DNA from: Paenibacillus glycinis
Lineage (GTDB): Bacteria > Bacillota > Bacilli > Paenibacillales > Paenibacillaceae
Direction of reading: 5' to 3'
DNA: 64,000 nucleotides
NCBI RefSeq assembly: GCF_009909185.1
Contig: NZ_JAAAMV010000037.1
Span: 1-64,000, forward strand
Every line of letters starts with the position of its first letter. Position 1 is the stretch's first letter. Position numbers and translations under genes: made by a program. Positions 43,710 through 53,523 of this stretch are shown piece after piece. The notes under the pieces were generated by a model. That model did no database searches, had not been told where the DNA came from, and saw only the letters and a program-made list of their open reading frames with translations.

Positions 43710-43761
43710 GAAAAGGCAATATGCTGAATGCGGTTACAATACTGAAAAGGGGAGATTGGTT

Positions 43762-45138
43762 TTGAAAAAAATAGCAAGCACGCTTTTGGTACTTGGTCTA
43801 GTTAGCGGCATTCTCGGCGCTTGCGGCACAAATGGAAACAACGAAAATTCGAATTCACCTTCGGATTCCTCGGCTAACCCGACTAATGAATCCGGCACGT
43901 CATCGAATGAGAACTCGGCTCCTGCCAAAAAGGACGTAACGTTGTCTTATCTGGCGAGCCAAGACTGGATTAAAGATTCGGAAATGAAGTTGGCCGAAAA
44001 ATTCGAAGAGCAAACGGGGGTTCACATCGACTACCAGATCGTTCCTTCGGATCAATACTCCAATGTACTTAAAGCGAAGATGGCCGCAGGCGAAGCGCCG
44101 GATATATTCGGCGGTCAGAGCGGTAAATTTGATTTGGGACCGCTATACGATGTTGAGAATAATGCAGTCGATTTAACCAACGAAGAATGGGTGAAGCGGG
44201 AAGATCCTCTTTACATTGAACAAGCAACTTGGAATTCGAAAGTGTATGCGTTAACAATTTGGGATCCTAGCTCCAGTTGGATTATGGTATACAACAAAAA
44301 AATATTTGCAGACCTCGGTCTAAACGTTCCTCATAGCTATGCGGAATTTCTCGCCGCATGCGAAAAAATCAAAGCTTCCGGCGTGACGCCGATTTATGAA
44401 CCGGTCTCCGACGGTTGGCATCATGTCCTTTGGTTCCCTGAACTTGGCGTAAGATACCAAGAGCAAGATCCCGGCCTCGCCGACAAGTTGATCAAGAATC
44501 AAGAAAAGTTCGAGGATGCAGCAGTGCTTGAGCAGTCGCTTACGCAATTTAACGAACTTACGCAAAAGGGGTATTTCGGTGAAAATGCACTTTCCAATAC
44601 CTACGTCGATACGGAAAAGAATATGGCTGCCGGCAAGTATGCAATGACGCTGTACACGATAGGCTTGCCTGCCCAAATTGAAAGCGCGGTTCCCGGCAGC
44701 CATGCATCCGACTACGGGTTCTTCCCAATCCCGCTCAATGACAACCAGGATCTTAATGTCAATCCGGCGGCACCGAGCAAGTTTATTTCCAGCACATCCA
44801 AGCATATCGAAGAAGCCAAGCAATATTTCGCTTTCTTGGCACAACCCGAGAATATGCAATATTACCTGGACAACGAGCCGAAATTTACGGCGCTTAACTT
44901 TCCAGGAGTCAAAGCCAAATTCAACGCTGACCAACAAGAATTTTTTGATACCTATGGCAAGAAGACAGGAACTGTCTATCAAACGGCTATCAATTACTTC
45001 AATCCGCAATGGACAGATATTGGAAAAGACATGTCCGCAATGATGGTCAAACAACTAACACCGAAAGATGTATTGAAGAACATTGATAAAAGAAGGGAAC
45101 AGCAAGCGAAAACTGCAAAGGACGCGAACTGGAAATAA
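43762..45138 (+). CDS. ABC transporter sugar-binding lipoprotein (family 1)
   Basis: 458 residues. The signal peptide ends in the lipobox LGAC (about residue 21). A Ser/Asn linker is followed by a family-1 extracellular solute-binding fold (VTLSYLASQDWIKDSEMKLA, KMAAGEAPDIFGGQ, MVYNKKIFADLGLNVPHSYAEF, AAGKYAMTLYTIG). It delivers an oligosaccharide to the permeases at 45226 and 46095. The TTG at 43762 is selected because AAAAGGGGAG stands six to seven bases upstream and the signal peptide then starts LKKIASTLL. No ATPase gene is present, so a shared MsmK-type ATPase encoded elsewhere is expected. Confidence 0.9.
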   Translation: MKKIASTLLVLGLVSGILGACGTNGNNENSNSPSDSSANPTNESGTSSNENSAPAKKDVTLSYLASQDWIKDSEMKLAEKFEEQTGVHIDYQIVPSDQYSNVLKAKMAAGEAPDIFGGQSGKFDLGPLYDVENNAVDLTNEEWVKREDPLYIEQATWNSKVYALTIWDPSSSWIMVYNKKIFADLGLNVPHSYAEFLAACEKIKASGVTPIYEPVSDGWHHVLWFPELGVRYQEQDPGLADKLIKNQEKFEDAAVLEQSLTQFNELTQKGYFGENALSNTYVDTEKNMAAGKYAMTLYTIGLPAQIESAVPGSHASDYGFFPIPLNDNQDLNVNPAAPSKFISSTSKHIEEAKQYFAFLAQPENMQYYLDNEPKFTALNFPGVKAKFNADQQEFFDTYGKKTGTVYQTAINYFNPQWTDIGKDMSAMMVKQLTPKDVLKNIDKRREQQAKTAKDANWK

Positions 45139-45152
45139 GAAATGAGACGAGA

Positions 45153-45195
45153 AAGGGCTCGATCATGACCATGGTTATATCGAGCCTTGTTTCTT
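45153..45195 (+). terminator. intercistronic hairpin after the binding-protein gene
   Basis: GGCTCGAT/ATCGAGCC with further pairing inside, then TTGTTTCTT. Such hairpins allow higher expression of the binding protein than of the permeases. Confidence 0.65.
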
Positions 45196-45225
45196 GTCTT
45201 CTGTAGGGAGGAACGGGACTAATTC

Positions 45226-46098
45226 ATGACTAAACGTATGTATCCTTTTTATTTCATTGCGATTGCATTGGTTTTTTATCTGGTATTCGCCGTAATTCCA
45301 AGCTTGATGGGAATTTTTTTGTCCTTTACGGATTGGAACAGCTATTCGAGAGTGACCCATTTTATCGGATTCGATAACTTTGCCACCATCTTTTCTTCCG
45401 ACGAGAATTACTTGCATGGCATTAAAAATACCATTGTGTTTACGATTTCTACGATCATTTTAAAAACCGTTATTGGTTTGTTTCTAGCTGAGCTCGTGAA
45501 TAAAAAAATCAAATTTAAAAATCTTCATCGTGTCCTCATATTTATGCCCGCTATAATCCCAATGCTTGTTGTAGGCATCATTTTCAAATCCATTTTTAAT
45601 CCGGAGTATGGATTGATCAACGAGGCTCTAAGGACGATCGGTTTGGGCCAATGGACGCAACAATGGCTGACGGACGTGCAATGGGCATTTAAATCCATCA
45701 TTGCGGTCGACGTGTGGAAAGGCACAGGATACATCATGGTTATCTTGTTGGCAGGCCTTCAGTCCATTTCGCATTCATATTATGAGGCGGCGGAAATTGA
45801 CGGGGCAACTGCAATGATGAAGTTCAGATTTATCACGCTCCCCCTGCTCTTGCCTGCACTAACCGTTACAACGGTATTAAATCTACTTTACGGCCTTAAA
45901 ATTTTCGATACGGTTTATGTGCTTACAAATGGAGGACCAGGTTACACGACGGATGTCGTATATACGCAGGTGTTCAGTCAGTTTTCTCTCGGGAGCTACG
46001 GTGTAGGTACGGCTTTAATTACGGTGTTGTTTGTCATTATGACGATTTTAGGATATGTAGCGATCAGGTTAATGTCGAGAGAGGAGTACAACGGGTGA
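45226..46098 (+). CDS. sugar ABC transporter permease (MalF type)
   Basis: 290 residues with six predicted transmembrane helices, starting near residue 8 (YFIAIALVFYLVFAVIPSLMG). The EAA loop that contacts the ATPase is YYEAAEIDGATAMMKFRFITLPLL. It forms a heterodimer with the next gene product, which it overlaps by GTGA. GGAGG lies upstream of the ATG. Confidence 0.9.
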   Translation: MTKRMYPFYFIAIALVFYLVFAVIPSLMGIFLSFTDWNSYSRVTHFIGFDNFATIFSSDENYLHGIKNTIVFTISTIILKTVIGLFLAELVNKKIKFKNLHRVLIFMPAIIPMLVVGIIFKSIFNPEYGLINEALRTIGLGQWTQQWLTDVQWAFKSIIAVDVWKGTGYIMVILLAGLQSISHSYYEAAEIDGATAMMKFRFITLPLLLPALTVTTVLNLLYGLKIFDTVYVLTNGGPGYTTDVVYTQVFSQFSLGSYGVGTALITVLFVIMTILGYVAIRLMSREEYNG

Positions 46099-46919
46099 TA
46101 AAAAGCATAGTTATAAAAAGTCTGATTCAGAATATTACCGTATGGATTATCAGCCTTATTGCTGTTATCCCTGTTTTGCTCATCTTTATAAATGCAGTGA
46201 AAACCGTTTCCGAATCCAGTTCGATGAATTTTGCTTTGCCACGCCGGATACAGTTTGAAAATTTCACGACAGTTATAGAAAAAGGGAAGCTGAGCCACTC
46301 GTTTTTGAATAGTTTGATGTATTCGAGTATCTCTTCATTCGTTTGTATTTTCATTTCCGCAATGGCTGCTTTTGTTCTGGTTCGCAATAGAACGCGTTTG
46401 AACCGATTTTTATATTTATTTATTATCATGGGGATCGCGTTACCGTTAAACTATTTCACTTTAATCGATGTTATGAAATGGACTGAATTACTTAATACCA
46501 GAGCGGGGATTATCGTGCTTTATATGGTAACCCAAATTCCGTTTAGTGTATTTATTATTTATGGTTTTATCGGATCATTGCCGAAAGAACTTGACGAGGC
46601 GGGCGTTATCGATGGCTGCGGTCCGAAAAGATTGTTCTTTTCAGTGATCTTCCCCATGCTTCAACCGGCAGTAGTTACGGTCTTTATACTTTCCTTCCTT
46701 AATACGTGGAATGAGTTTGTATTGCCGCTCTACTACTTGAATAGCGCCCAAAAATGGCCGATGACCTTGGCTGTTTATAATTTCTTCGGACAATTCCAGC
46801 AATCGTGGAATCTGGTGAGTGCGGATATTCTATTGACGATTTTGCCGATCGTAATTATTTATTTGCTTGGGCAGCGGTTCATAATTGCAGGTATGACTAA
46901 CGGGTCCGTAAAAGGTTGA
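46095..46919 (+). CDS. sugar ABC transporter permease (MalG type)
   Basis: 274 residues and six transmembrane helices. The EAA loop is LDEAGVIDGCGPKRLFFSVIFPML. The last helices precede the typical GMTNGSVKG C-terminus. The GTG at 46095 overlaps the preceding stop. It ends the operon; a terminator follows at 47012. Confidence 0.9.
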   Translation: MIKSIVIKSLIQNITVWIISLIAVIPVLLIFINAVKTVSESSSMNFALPRRIQFENFTTVIEKGKLSHSFLNSLMYSSISSFVCIFISAMAAFVLVRNRTRLNRFLYLFIIMGIALPLNYFTLIDVMKWTELLNTRAGIIVLYMVTQIPFSVFIIYGFIGSLPKELDEAGVIDGCGPKRLFFSVIFPMLQPAVVTVFILSFLNTWNEFVLPLYYLNSAQKWPMTLAVYNFFGQFQQSWNLVSADILLTILPIVIIYLLGQRFIIAGMTNGSVKG

Positions 46920-47011
46920 ATTAGTTGAAGATCTGTGGTGCGAGAAGAAAGAAAGCAACGACGCCTTTCTGATGCAAGCGGATAAATGCTTCCGTAGAAC
47001 CGTACCAATGA

Positions 47012-47045
47012 AGCTCCAGTTCATCTGGAGTTTTTATTTTTTAAA
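47012..47045 (+). terminator. terminator of the 43762 ABC operon
   Basis: CTCCAG/CTGGAG stem, five-base loop, then TTTTTATTTTTT. Confidence 0.85.
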
Positions 47046-47071
47046 AGGAGTATAGCCTGTATAGGTCTAAG

Positions 47072-47115
47072 AAAAAAACGACCGCTCCCCAGTAGAATAC
47101 CGAGAAGCAGTCGCA
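47072..47115 (-). terminator. terminator of the GH42-GH29 operon
   Basis: On the minus strand GCGACTGCT pairs (one wobble) with AGCGGTCG around a long loop and is followed by seven T residues. It lies about 43 bp past the GH29 stop. Confidence 0.7.
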
Positions 47116-47157
47116 ACTTAGAAGCTATTAATTGATGTCTACTTGACTAGTGGATGG

Positions 47158-48597
47158 TTATGATGCCGTAACGCTCCGGGGACTCAGATAAACTTCGAAT
47201 GCCGAGAGAGTAGGGAACCAGCGGGATTCCTCGATCGTCAGTCGAATATGTCTTGCCGAGACCGGCGTGAATCGGCAGATGCGCTTGTAGCCGATGGTCG
47301 TGCATTCGATGAGAGGTTTCCAAATACCTTGATCCAGATATTCCAGTCTCACTTTTTCGATTCGTTGACCGGATAACACCTGCTCTTTTAGGACGATCGT
47401 ATCAAAGGTCTGCTCCTCTTTGAGATCAATCTCGATCGAGGCATGCTCCGTCCCTTCGCGGGGGCACCAAAAGGTATCCTTGTTGCCGTCGAATAGTCGA
47501 TCAACCGCATGGTTCTCGTTGAGGACTTCCGTTGCCGATGCGTGTGCATTAGAAGCGAGATTATGCTGGAACGTAGAACGGATCGTCTGTCCGAGCTCTG
47601 CCATTCGCCTCGCGTCGTTTTCATGAATTAGTCCACGCATATCAGGAGGGAGATTCAGCAGAAACGTCGCATTTCCGCCGACTGATTTATAATAAATATT
47701 CAATAGCTCCTCCAAGCTCCGAACCTGCTCGTCCTCGGAGGCATGATAGAACCAGCCTGGCCGAATCGACGTATTCACCTCGGCTGGATACCAGATCAGC
47801 TTGTCTTTCCCAGCGATGGCATCTCTGCTGCCTAAATTCTCATCGCGGGAATTCGCGCGTTTAGAGAATTCGCCGTCGTCTACATGCTGCGAATTTTCTT
47901 GAATTTTCTCGCAATCCTGAAGCTCCGCAGGAACGACGCTCCATTCGGACTCTCGGGTGTGCCCCGCCTCGTTGCCGCACCATCGAACATCGGGACCGCA
48001 GACCGATATCACTGCGTTAGGTTGACATTCGCGGATGACCTCATAGTAACCGTCCCAATCATAAACCTGCTTCAGACCATTCGGTCCCTCGCCGCACGCG
48101 CCATCGAACCAGACGCAGAAGATATCTCCATATTGAGTCAGTAATTCGCGTAATTGATCTTTGAAATAGTCATTGTACGACGAAGAACCGTAACGCTGAT
48201 CATGGCGGTCCCATGGAGACAGATAAACCCCGAACCGGATCCCGCCTTCGCGGCAAGCATCGGCGACTTCTTTGACGAGATCTCCGTTCCCGCCGCGCCA
48301 CGGGCTGTTTTTAACCGAATGCTCCGTGAAGGCGCTGGGCCAGAGGCAGAAGCCGTCATGGTGTTTGCAAGTCAGAATCAACCCTTTCATTCCCGCTGAC
48401 TTGCAGACGTCCACCCATTGTTTCGCGTCAAACTCCACGGGATTAAAGATCGTTGGATCCTCGTCTCCAAGCCCCCATTCTTTGTCCGTGTAGGTGTTGA
48501 CACCAAAGTGAATAAAGGAATAAAACTCGAGTTCCTGCCAGGCAAGCTGTCTTGCGGACGGAACGATTCGGGCTGCGTTTTGGATCGGTGAATTCAT
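47158..48597 (-). CDS. GH29 alpha-L-fucosidase with C-terminal F5/8-type module
   Basis: 479 residues. The GH29 TIM barrel shows WQELEFYSFIHFGVNTYTDKEWG, LILTCKHHDGFCLWPS and the nucleophile segment DIFCVWFDGACGEG, where the Asp after WF is the family nucleophile. A C-terminal beta-sandwich of F5/8-type C/CBM32 kind spans about 350-479 (ASATEVLNENHAVDRLFDGN, TFWCPREG, ARHIRLTIEES). No signal peptide is present, so it is cytoplasmic. It removes alpha-L-fucose from imported oligosaccharides. The ATG overlaps the GH42 stop by ATGA. Confidence 0.9.
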   Translation of the reverse strand: MNSPIQNAARIVPSARQLAWQELEFYSFIHFGVNTYTDKEWGLGDEDPTIFNPVEFDAKQWVDVCKSAGMKGLILTCKHHDGFCLWPSAFTEHSVKNSPWRGGNGDLVKEVADACREGGIRFGVYLSPWDRHDQRYGSSSYNDYFKDQLRELLTQYGDIFCVWFDGACGEGPNGLKQVYDWDGYYEVIRECQPNAVISVCGPDVRWCGNEAGHTRESEWSVVPAELQDCEKIQENSQHVDDGEFSKRANSRDENLGSRDAIAGKDKLIWYPAEVNTSIRPGWFYHASEDEQVRSLEELLNIYYKSVGGNATFLLNLPPDMRGLIHENDARRMAELGQTIRSTFQHNLASNAHASATEVLNENHAVDRLFDGNKDTFWCPREGTEHASIEIDLKEEQTFDTIVLKEQVLSGQRIEKVRLEYLDQGIWKPLIECTTIGYKRICRFTPVSARHIRLTIEESRWFPTLSAFEVYLSPRSVTAS

Positions 48598-50642
48598 AGT
48601 CGACTCTCCTTTTCGATAGCTGTTTGATTACTCAATAATAGCTCCACTTCATAAGCGTCCAACGTTAACGAATTCACGAAGCTTGTGCCGGATAGAAGCC
48701 CGGAGCCCGGGGTTTCGAGCTTCACGGTTTGAGCGGCACCGGTTGTATTCACATAGAGTATAGAGCCGTCTTCCAACGTACGCGCGACTACGCCGATTGG
48801 AGTGGCCGGACCGGGCTGTATTCCAAGCGCTGGATAGAAAGACTTTAGGAGTAGTTCAAGAAAATGCGTATTTGCAGGGATAGCAACGTAGACAGCTTCA
48901 CCCTTACCGTACCGGTTCCGCGTTACAGCCGGTGATTTCTCCAATGTGTTGGAGAATGTCGCCAGAATTTCGGCTGTGCGGATTTCAAGTATTTCATAAT
49001 AATCGATATCCGGTTGATATTCGCATCCGTCAAGGAAAATGCTCGGTTTCTCACGTTCCAGGCCGAGCTCCGTTTTCTCCAGACCCCCAGCATTTTCTGC
49101 AGGGGTATGGCTTCGGGTTCTCATGAATGCGCCGCTGCGAATGCCGAATACGTCGCTAAGCTCTCCGGGCAGCGGCGTGTCGAACACGCGGTTGTGCTCG
49201 TTGACTTTTGCAGAATAGGCAGTCATGATAACGGTGCCGCCGTTCTCGGCGAAGGAGCGGATCGTGGCTGCCGATGCCGGGTCCATAACGGCGTGTCCAG
49301 GCACGATAAGGATTTTATAGTCCTTACGCAGCTGGCGCAAATTTACGATATTGCAGTCGAGATTGGCAAGCGTAAGGGCTTCATAGGCGTGCAAAACTTG
49401 CTGCGTATATTCCGTCTTGTAGAAGCTTCGGTTGCCTGCCATCACTTTCAAGCTTTCGAACGAATAGGCGATGGCGATCTCGGGCTTAATCTTTCTCGGA
49501 AGACCGCGATCCTCTAACAGATTAAATTCCTCGGCAATCTGTTTGAACTCCTCGTACTTCCATCCCGGAACGCCGTCATGGTCCACTAGACCAAACAAGT
49601 ACTGTTCCTCGCCGCCCAGCATCGAGCGCCAGGTCCAGGCGCACACCGCTTGAGCTCTGTGAACGAGGGAGAGGTAAGCGTACATTCTCATAGCTTTTCG
49701 AGGTGAACCGTAACCTCCGAAGTCTCCAGTTTGGAATTCAAGGCACCAGATCGGCCGGTCGAGTTCCCCTATCCGGTGATCCATAAAGAAGCATGCCGCT
49801 ATCAAAGCTCTGCGATCTTCCGGATTGGTGCCAGGATAGAATCCGATCCCGGGAAGATCGATTATGTCCTCGTATTGCTTCAAATAGTCGAACCCGTACC
49901 CTGGGTTTTCGGACCAATGATTCGTCGATTCCCGCACATCCGGCGCCAATTGTCTGACAAGCTTGCTTAAATCGTGCATATAGGTTAAGGTTTCGTCGGA
50001 ATAGAAGCGCCACATATCCAGTAATCGTTCCGGAGAGCCTTGAATGGAGCCGGAGACGGGCAATACGACGTCGTTAAAGCTGCTCAGCTTGCGGGACCAT
50101 CGTTGAGTCGTCCACGCCAGATTCAGTTGTTCGATGGTGTTATATTTGTTCCTTAACCAAGCCTCGAATCGGTCTCGGGCCTTGTAGGAATAAGACGGCG
50201 AGCCCGAGCCGAGTTCGTTGCATAAGCCGAAGGCATAAAGCGCCGGGTGATTGCGATAGCGACGTACTAGTCGTTCTGCGAACTTGAAAGCATATTCCTG
50301 AAAAGTCGGATGGCCGATGTCATCCATATATCTCGTTTGCGCTTCTAAGCGAATACCGCTCGGATCCGAAAGATCAATCTCGGGATATTTCTTATGCAGC
50401 CATGTCGGCGCGGGGCGGGTCGCGATATCAAGGACGACCCGGATACCTGCTTCATGGAAAAGATCCATCACCTCATCGAACCACTCGAATGTATAATTTC
50501 CCTCGGCAGGTTCAAAGCTATCCCAGCACAAATGCCCAAGCCGAACGATCTTGAACGAAGCCTTTCGCATGAGATCAATATCCTGGCTCCATCTTTCCGG
50601 AGGCCAATCATGCGGATGGTAATTGGTTCCTGCAAATAACAA
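48594..50642 (-). CDS. GH42 beta-galactosidase
   Basis: About 682 residues. The GH42 A-domain starts with LLFAGTNYHPHDWPPERW. The acid/base Glu lies in the AFGLCNELGSGSP motif and the nucleophile Glu in PIWCLEFQTGDFGG. Beta-galactosidase trimerisation domain (about 400-600; ILIVPGHAVMDPAS) and C-terminal domains follow. The TTG at 50642 is preferred because GGCGGTGAT stands just upstream and the protein then begins like family members; an ATG at 50657 is the alternative. Cytoplasmic. It is the first gene of an operon with GH29 and divergent from the importer at 50857, which suggests uptake and cleavage of fucosylated galactosides. Confidence 0.88.
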   Translation of the reverse strand: MLFAGTNYHPHDWPPERWSQDIDLMRKASFKIVRLGHLCWDSFEPAEGNYTFEWFDEVMDLFHEAGIRVVLDIATRPAPTWLHKKYPEIDLSDPSGIRLEAQTRYMDDIGHPTFQEYAFKFAERLVRRYRNHPALYAFGLCNELGSGSPSYSYKARDRFEAWLRNKYNTIEQLNLAWTTQRWSRKLSSFNDVVLPVSGSIQGSPERLLDMWRFYSDETLTYMHDLSKLVRQLAPDVRESTNHWSENPGYGFDYLKQYEDIIDLPGIGFYPGTNPEDRRALIAACFFMDHRIGELDRPIWCLEFQTGDFGGYGSPRKAMRMYAYLSLVHRAQAVCAWTWRSMLGGEEQYLFGLVDHDGVPGWKYEEFKQIAEEFNLLEDRGLPRKIKPEIAIAYSFESLKVMAGNRSFYKTEYTQQVLHAYEALTLANLDCNIVNLRQLRKDYKILIVPGHAVMDPASAATIRSFAENGGTVIMTAYSAKVNEHNRVFDTPLPGELSDVFGIRSGAFMRTRSHTPAENAGGLEKTELGLEREKPSIFLDGCEYQPDIDYYEILEIRTAEILATFSNTLEKSPAVTRNRYGKGEAVYVAIPANTHFLELLLKSFYPALGIQPGPATPIGVVARTLEDGSILYVNTTGAAQTVKLETPGSGLLSGTSFVNSLTLDAYEVELLLSNQTAIEKESRL

Positions 50643-50856
50643 AGCTATCACCGCCATATAAAAATATTCAAATACATGAGGTATCATAATCTGTGTAATT
50701 ATGAAATGAAATATAAGATTTGGCGTGAAGCATATAAAAAAATGAGTTTGATTAATATTAGCCAATATATTTATATAATTCTCTTATTTTTGATATATAT
50801 GAATTCTGGCGAGGAAAGATATACTAAACCCAGATTCGTTAATGGGAGGTCTTTGG

Positions 50857-52506
50857 ATGAAAAAAAGGTTGACGAAGCGGGCGTGGGTTGGGCTTGTAAC
50901 GGGAATTGCCCTCATGTCCGTTGTAGGTTGCAGTTCGGCTTCGAACTCTGAGCAAAATGCCCAATCGAACAATGAGGATACGGGAAGCCCCAAAGAGGTG
51001 ACGATCTCCTTGGGAAGAGTCGTAGGCTCCGATAACAAATTCAAAAACGGAGAGACCATCGAAGATAATGTTCACACCAGATGGGCCAAAGAAAAATTCG
51101 GTATCAACTTTAAGGAGGATTGGGCCGTAGGAACCGGAGAAGCGTACACGACTAAGCTTCGTCTTCTGCTTACCTCGAACGAAAAGCTGCCGGACGTCTT
51201 TACGTTGAATGATCCGGCGCTGGAGAATCAGATGGTCGATTCCGGAAGAGTCATGGATATTGGCGAAGCCTTCGACAAATACGCTTCGCCTCGAATCAAA
51301 GAGCTATACGCCAAGTACCCCGAAGTTTGGAACACCGTATCGTACGACGGCAAACATTACGGCCTTCCTACGTTTAATGCCGTGAGCTCCTTTAGCGTTC
51401 TATGGATTCGCAAGGATTGGCTGGATAAACTGGGACTGCAGCCGCCGAAGACCATCGAGGATATGGAGAAGGTTATGGACGCGTTCGTCAACCAGGATCC
51501 CGACGGCAACGGAGTCAAAGATACCATCGGATTGTCCATGTCCCTAAAAAAAGGCGTAACGGCCGTAAAGGATTCCTACATGGCATCAAGCGATTTCTTA
51601 TTCGGCCATTCGGCCATTCCGACATATTGGTCCGAGGGAACTGACGGAAAGCTTCAGTATGGCTCCGTACAGCCGACGGTCAAGGAAGGGCTAGCCAAGC
51701 TTAGCGAGTGGATGAAGAAAGGTTATCTCGACAAGGACGCGGGAACGATGGATGAAGCCAAAGCGGCGGAAAGCTTTGTACAAGGTAAATCCGGCATGGT
51801 TTTCGGACCTACCTGGATGGCCCAATATCCATTCAACGGCGATATGAAGTTCGATTATGAACCGGTGCCAATCCCGGCGGGTGTTGACGGAAAGATGGGA
51901 TTCGGCAGCGAGCCGCAATCTTCCGTGCGTTTCTACTTCAGTAAAGATTTCAAAAATATGAAGGCCTTCTTCGACTATTTGGATGCCATAATGGGGCCAG
52001 GCTTCTACGATCCATCCTCTGAATTCGCCAACGGTTGGGCGGAGGGATACGATTATGTCCTCGTGGATGGCAAGCCTGTATATGATCCAGCTAAAATTCC
52101 GGGCGGTTGGGTTGATGTGAAGAAGTACACGATCTATGGAAACGATATCCAAACGCCGAAAAAAGAGCTTGAAATCATGGCGAAGCTTGGCCGGGGAGAA
52201 GCGCCTGAAACCCCGTACGAAAAGTATTTCTCTAGCAGGCCGAAGAAGTGGGCCCAAGCGGCCGCGGTCTTGCAAACCTATATCGACCAAGCCTCGGTCT
52301 TCGATCAGTTTACCGGACATCCGACGAAAACAATGGCTCAAAAGGGAGAATTGCTCCGCAAAATGGAGGACGAAACCTTCCTGAAAATTATCTACGGCCA
52401 AGAGCCCGTTGATTCGTTCGACAGCTTCGTAGCCAAGTGGAAGGCGTCCGGAGGGGACGACATTACCAAAGAAGCGAACGAGTGGTTCCAAGAGGTACAC
52501 GAATAA
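50857..52506 (+). CDS. ABC transporter binding lipoprotein (LplA type)
   Basis: 549 residues. The lipobox is VVGC (about residue 25). Like other long LplA/YtcQ-type binding proteins it has KLPDVFTLNDP, VSSFSVLWIRKDWLDKLGLQPP, and the calcium-loop-like NQDPDGNGVKDTIGLSM. It should bind a complex oligosaccharide. The ATG at 50857 has GGGAGG seven bases upstream; the ATG at 50842 overlaps that site. The upstream 50658-50856 is AT-rich and shared with the divergent GH42 gene. Confidence 0.9.
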   Translation: MKKRLTKRAWVGLVTGIALMSVVGCSSASNSEQNAQSNNEDTGSPKEVTISLGRVVGSDNKFKNGETIEDNVHTRWAKEKFGINFKEDWAVGTGEAYTTKLRLLLTSNEKLPDVFTLNDPALENQMVDSGRVMDIGEAFDKYASPRIKELYAKYPEVWNTVSYDGKHYGLPTFNAVSSFSVLWIRKDWLDKLGLQPPKTIEDMEKVMDAFVNQDPDGNGVKDTIGLSMSLKKGVTAVKDSYMASSDFLFGHSAIPTYWSEGTDGKLQYGSVQPTVKEGLAKLSEWMKKGYLDKDAGTMDEAKAAESFVQGKSGMVFGPTWMAQYPFNGDMKFDYEPVPIPAGVDGKMGFGSEPQSSVRFYFSKDFKNMKAFFDYLDAIMGPGFYDPSSEFANGWAEGYDYVLVDGKPVYDPAKIPGGWVDVKKYTIYGNDIQTPKKELEIMAKLGRGEAPETPYEKYFSSRPKKWAQAAAVLQTYIDQASVFDQFTGHPTKTMAQKGELLRKMEDETFLKIIYGQEPVDSFDSFVAKWKASGGDDITKEANEWFQEVHE

Positions 52507-52520
52507 GGAGATGATTTATG

Positions 52521-52563
52521 GTAGGCTTTACGGTCCTCGTTCGACGTAAGCCTACTGTTTTTT
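52521..52563 (+). terminator. attenuator-like hairpin between binding protein and permease
   Basis: GTAGGCTTTACG/CGTAAGCCTAC stem followed by seven T residues. It has all features of an intrinsic terminator, but lies inside the operon. Confidence 0.8.
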
Positions 52564-52593
52564 CTTAACGTTGATATGAAGGAGATGTCTTGC

Positions 52594-53505
52594 ATGATGG
52601 AGACGAAGAAGGGCAGGAGTAAGATGATTCGGCAACTTCCTCTGCATTTGCTCATCCTGCCGTCCATAATTGGTTTGTTCCTGTTTAATTATTACCCGAT
52701 GGCTGGGCTCGTCATGGCCTTTGAGGACTTTAAGCCTCGACTCGGTTATCTCCATTCCCCATGGGTCGGGTTGAGCCATTTTGAATACATGTTTACTTAT
52801 CCGGACAGCGTTCAAGTGATTTGGAATACGCTGCTTATCGCTTCTCTCAAGATAGCGGCCAATATTGCGGTACCAATCGTTTTCGCCCTGCTCCTCAATG
52901 AAGTTCGCGCTTTGTTTTTTAAGCGATTCGTCCAGACGCTCGTTTACCTTCCGCATTTTCTTTCCTGGGTTATTTTAGGCGGCATCTTGACGGATATGCT
53001 GGGCAACAAAGGGATCGTAAATCACTTATTATTTAATCTGGGTGCCGATCCTGTCTTTTTCCTGGGGAACGGGACTTGGTTCAGAATTACGGTCGTGGTT
53101 AGCGATATTTGGAAAGAATTCGGATTCTCCACGATTATCTATCTTGCGGCGATGAGCGGCATCAATATGTCGTTGTACGAAGCAGCGGAAATGGACGGCG
53201 CGAGCCGCTTCAAACAAACATTTCATGTCACCTTGCCGGCGCTGGTACCGGTAATTCTGGTAGTCGGAACGTTGGCGCTGGGCAACATCCTGAATGCCGG
53301 CTTCGACCAAATTTTCAATTTGTACAATCCGCTCGTTTATCGAGAAGGAGATATTATCGATACCTTCGTATATCGGATCGGCCTCATGAACGGTTCGTTC
53401 AGCTTCGCGACTGCCGTTGGCTTGTTCAAGTCCGCCGTCGGTCTCGTTCTGATCGTCCTGGCTTATCGGCTTGCCTACCGCTTTGGCAATTACCGAATTT
53501 TTTGA
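52594..53505 (+). CDS. ABC transporter permease (LplB type)
   Basis: 303 residues with six transmembrane helices. The typical N-terminus is LLILPSIIGLFLFNYYPMAG, followed by FEDFKPRLG and SPWVGLSHF. The EAA loop is LYEAAEMDGASRFKQTFHVTLPAL. GAAGGAG lies before the ATG at 52594. It pairs with the product of 53524. Confidence 0.9.
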   Translation: MMETKKGRSKMIRQLPLHLLILPSIIGLFLFNYYPMAGLVMAFEDFKPRLGYLHSPWVGLSHFEYMFTYPDSVQVIWNTLLIASLKIAANIAVPIVFALLLNEVRALFFKRFVQTLVYLPHFLSWVILGGILTDMLGNKGIVNHLLFNLGADPVFFLGNGTWFRITVVVSDIWKEFGFSTIIYLAAMSGINMSLYEAAEMDGASRFKQTFHVTLPALVPVILVVGTLALGNILNAGFDQIFNLYNPLVYREGDIIDTFVYRIGLMNGSFSFATAVGLFKSAVGLVLIVLAYRLAYRFGNYRIF

Positions 53506-53523
53506 GTAAAGGAGGCTAATCGT